Positions 62,801 to 64,000 of a stretch of DNA of 64,000 nucleotides are shown here, piece after piece (within the stretch, counting starts at the first letter, position 1; each line of letters begins with the position of its first letter). Made by a program: the position numbers and the translations under genes. The DNA comes from Actinoplanes oblitus (lineage in GTDB: Bacteria; Actinomycetota; Actinomycetes; Mycobacteriales; Micromonosporaceae). The notes under the pieces are model-generated. The model did no database searches and was not told the origin of the DNA. It worked only from the letters and a program-made list of their open reading frames with translations. The stretch spans positions 1,077,501-1,141,500 of the forward strand of contig NZ_CP126980.1 of NCBI RefSeq assembly GCF_030252345.1, in the 5' to 3' direction.

Positions 62801-63411
62801 CGTACGCCATCCAGGAACTCGTGATCCGGCACGTGTCACCGTTCGACACCGAGGAGATCACCGACCTCGTGGCCGCGGCGATGGGCGACGGTCCGGTCGC
62901 CCGCTGGCTGCAGCCCGATCCGGTGCTGCGCCGGCGTACGGCGCCCGGCTACTTCGAGATCTTCGTGGACTACGCCCTGCAGTACGGGGAGGTGTACAGC
63001 ACCGCCGACGCCGAGGACGGCCGGATGTGCGGGGTGGCCCTCTGGTTCCCGTTGACCTCGCTGATCCCGCCGCCGGCCGACTACGACCGCCGGATCAAGG
63101 AGGCCACCGAGACCGCGTCCGACCGGGTGCACGTCCTGGACGCGGCGATCGAGGCGCACCACCCGGTGGAGCCCCACCACTACCTGGCTTTCCTGGCCGT
63201 CCGGCCGGACAGGCAGAACGAGGGCATCGGCAGCGCGCTGCTCGATCGTCATCACGCCCGGCTGGACCGGGCCGGGCTGCCGGCCTATCTGGAGGCCAAC
63301 GATCCGCGTAACCGGGATCTCTACCTCCGGCACGGGTACCAGGTCCGGTCCGTGATCCAGTTGCCCGCCGGCCCGCTCCTGTGGGGCATGTGGAGGGCGC
63401 CTATGGGTTGA
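62797..63411 (+). CDS. GNAT-family N-acetyltransferase
   Basis: The protein (204 aa) has the acetyl-CoA site LAVRPDRQNEGIGSALLDRHH (RxxGxG-type) and YLEANDPRNRDLYLRHGYQV. ATG 62797 shares ATGA with the permease stop. In an operon with an amino acid permease, acetylation of an imported amine or amino acid is a fair guess. Confidence 0.9.
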   Translation: MTYAIQELVIRHVSPFDTEEITDLVAAAMGDGPVARWLQPDPVLRRRTAPGYFEIFVDYALQYGEVYSTADAEDGRMCGVALWFPLTSLIPPPADYDRRIKEATETASDRVHVLDAAIEAHHPVEPHHYLAFLAVRPDRQNEGIGSALLDRHHARLDRAGLPAYLEANDPRNRDLYLRHGYQVRSVIQLPAGPLLWGMWRAPMG

Positions 63412-63419
63412 GCCGAGAA

Positions 63420-63974
63420 TCAGGCGGCCGTCGGGAATTCGTAGATCCAGAACGACTGCTGGTCCATGCATTCGGCTCGTAGCGCGCCAGAGGACAGGCG
63501 GCGCAACATGAGCCGGACGACGCGACCGAAGTTGCGTTGATCGTCGTTGTAGCGACAGTAGTCGATGGCGATCATCCCGTTCCGGTCCGAGGCGGTGCGG
63601 TGCATGGCCTCGACCAGTTCGGCGAATGCCCGGGTGTCACGAGCGTCCTTGCCGACTGCGGTGAAGCCGACGTACCAGATCTTCTTCTGCTGGAAGAGGT
63701 CCGGCCAGCGTCGCTCGAAGTATTCGGGGGCGATCAGTGGCATTGCCTCGAGATCGTTGGTGAAGGTGGACAGGCCGCACAACCGGCCGCCGTCATCAAG
63801 GCACAGGTACTTGTCGACCCGCTGGTCGCGCATCACCTCGTCGAACTCCGACCGGTACATCAGGTGCCGTTGTACGGCCAGCGCCCGCAAGTCCTTGAAA
63901 GCGCCCTCGTACAGTTCCCAAGCGGCCTTGTGCATCTCATCGCTGGGGATTTGATCGACGATCTTCACAAGCAT
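63420..63974 (-). CDS. Unrecognised protein of ~184 residues, possibly GNAT-like
   Basis: The protein begins MLVKIVDQIPSDEM and has no signal peptide or membrane helix. Its order of elements (LCLDDGGRLCGLSTFTND, then IWYVGFTAVGKDARDTRAFAELVEAMH, then FWIYEF) is reminiscent of acyltransferase folds, but no acetyl-CoA loop is clear. Base composition looks lower in GC than its neighbours, judged by eye, which may mark a transferred gene. ATG 63974 has GGGGAGCAG upstream. It converges with the GNAT gene, eight bases apart. Confidence 0.6.
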   Translation of the reverse strand: MLVKIVDQIPSDEMHKAAWELYEGAFKDLRALAVQRHLMYRSEFDEVMRDQRVDKYLCLDDGGRLCGLSTFTNDLEAMPLIAPEYFERRWPDLFQQKKIWYVGFTAVGKDARDTRAFAELVEAMHRTASDRNGMIAIDYCRYNDDQRNFGRVVRLMLRRLSSGALRAECMDQQSFWIYEFPTAA

Positions 63975-64000
63975 GGCTGCTCCCCTTGCGGGCCCCGTAA

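Overview
This 64-kb window is high-GC actinobacterial chromosome. Gene content and codon habits (GTG/TTG starts, four-base GTGA/ATGA overlaps, leaderless genes) suggest the family Micromonosporaceae, and an Actinoplanes-like genome best of all. Markers are the block pncB-clpS-DUF2017-mec-cysO-cysM-MBL-rph-rdgB (the order known from Mycobacterium Rv1330c-Rv1341), secreted cellulases (GH12 with CBM2, GH9), an expansin-like protein, a DUF5753/DUF397 regulator pair and a GPP34 protein. No rRNA, CRISPR array, integrase or transposase was seen. The assignment is inference from gene content, not from a marker-gene search.

Layout. 1-3.1 kb: the end of an MFS transporter, a repeat-rich gap, and an LLM-type flavin oxidoreductase that carries an internal 14-residue repeat insertion. 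3.2-12 kb: NAD salvage (pncA, pncB), then the conserved block for N-degron proteolysis (clpS), CysO-dependent cysteine synthesis (mec, a short Cys-codon ORF, cysO, cysM), an MBL hydrolase, a glycosyltransferase, RNase PH and the house-cleaning pyrophosphatase. 12-14.8 kb: an RpiR-type regulator, a MOSC protein and an expansin-like secreted protein. 14.8-16.3 kb: about 1.6 kb without protein genes, holding tRNA-Leu(UAG), two tandem repeat arrays, a 130-bp inverted repeat pair flanking the tRNA, and two DnaA-box-like sites.

16.3-22.6 kb: peroxiredoxin, SpeD, an Asp23-like protein, a coupled MauE-like / DsbA-like / membrane protein operon, and an ECF sigma gene divergent from a CopC-CopD fusion. 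22.7-26.7 kb: one 1348-residue, mostly disordered membrane-anchored protein full of repeats. 27-31.7 kb: orn, tRNA-His, a GH12 cellulase, a sigma/anti-sigma-like pair, a lipoprotein and a GNAT. 31.9-34.5 kb: two paralogous L,D-transpeptidases. 34.7-36.2 kb: two near-identical tRNA-Lys(CUU) genes around a SEC-C gene. 36.4-45 kb: a GH9 lipoprotein, a flavin reductase, a sulfatase, a two-component system, a P450 and a coiled-coil membrane protein.

45-52.4 kb: a tightly overlapping leftward operon of an NfeD/YqiJ-like membrane protein, a flotillin (YqiK-like) and a 1601-residue AAA ATPase. This is the most system-like unit in the window: a membrane scaffold, its partner and a large ATPase made as one transcript. 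52.4-58.9 kb: an XRE/MmyB-type regulator with an SDR, a diguanylate cyclase, two poorly known proteins and a trypsin-like protease. 59-64 kb: the DUF5753/DUF397 pair divergent from a coupled GPP34-APC permease-GNAT operon, then an unrecognised leftward gene.

Loci that most deserve checking are the Cys-codon ORF and hairpin before cysO, the 13-residue tail after the CysO diglycine, the flotillin-ATPase operon, the tRNA-Leu repeat locus with DnaA boxes, and an exact 54-bp duplication linking the two cellulase loci.
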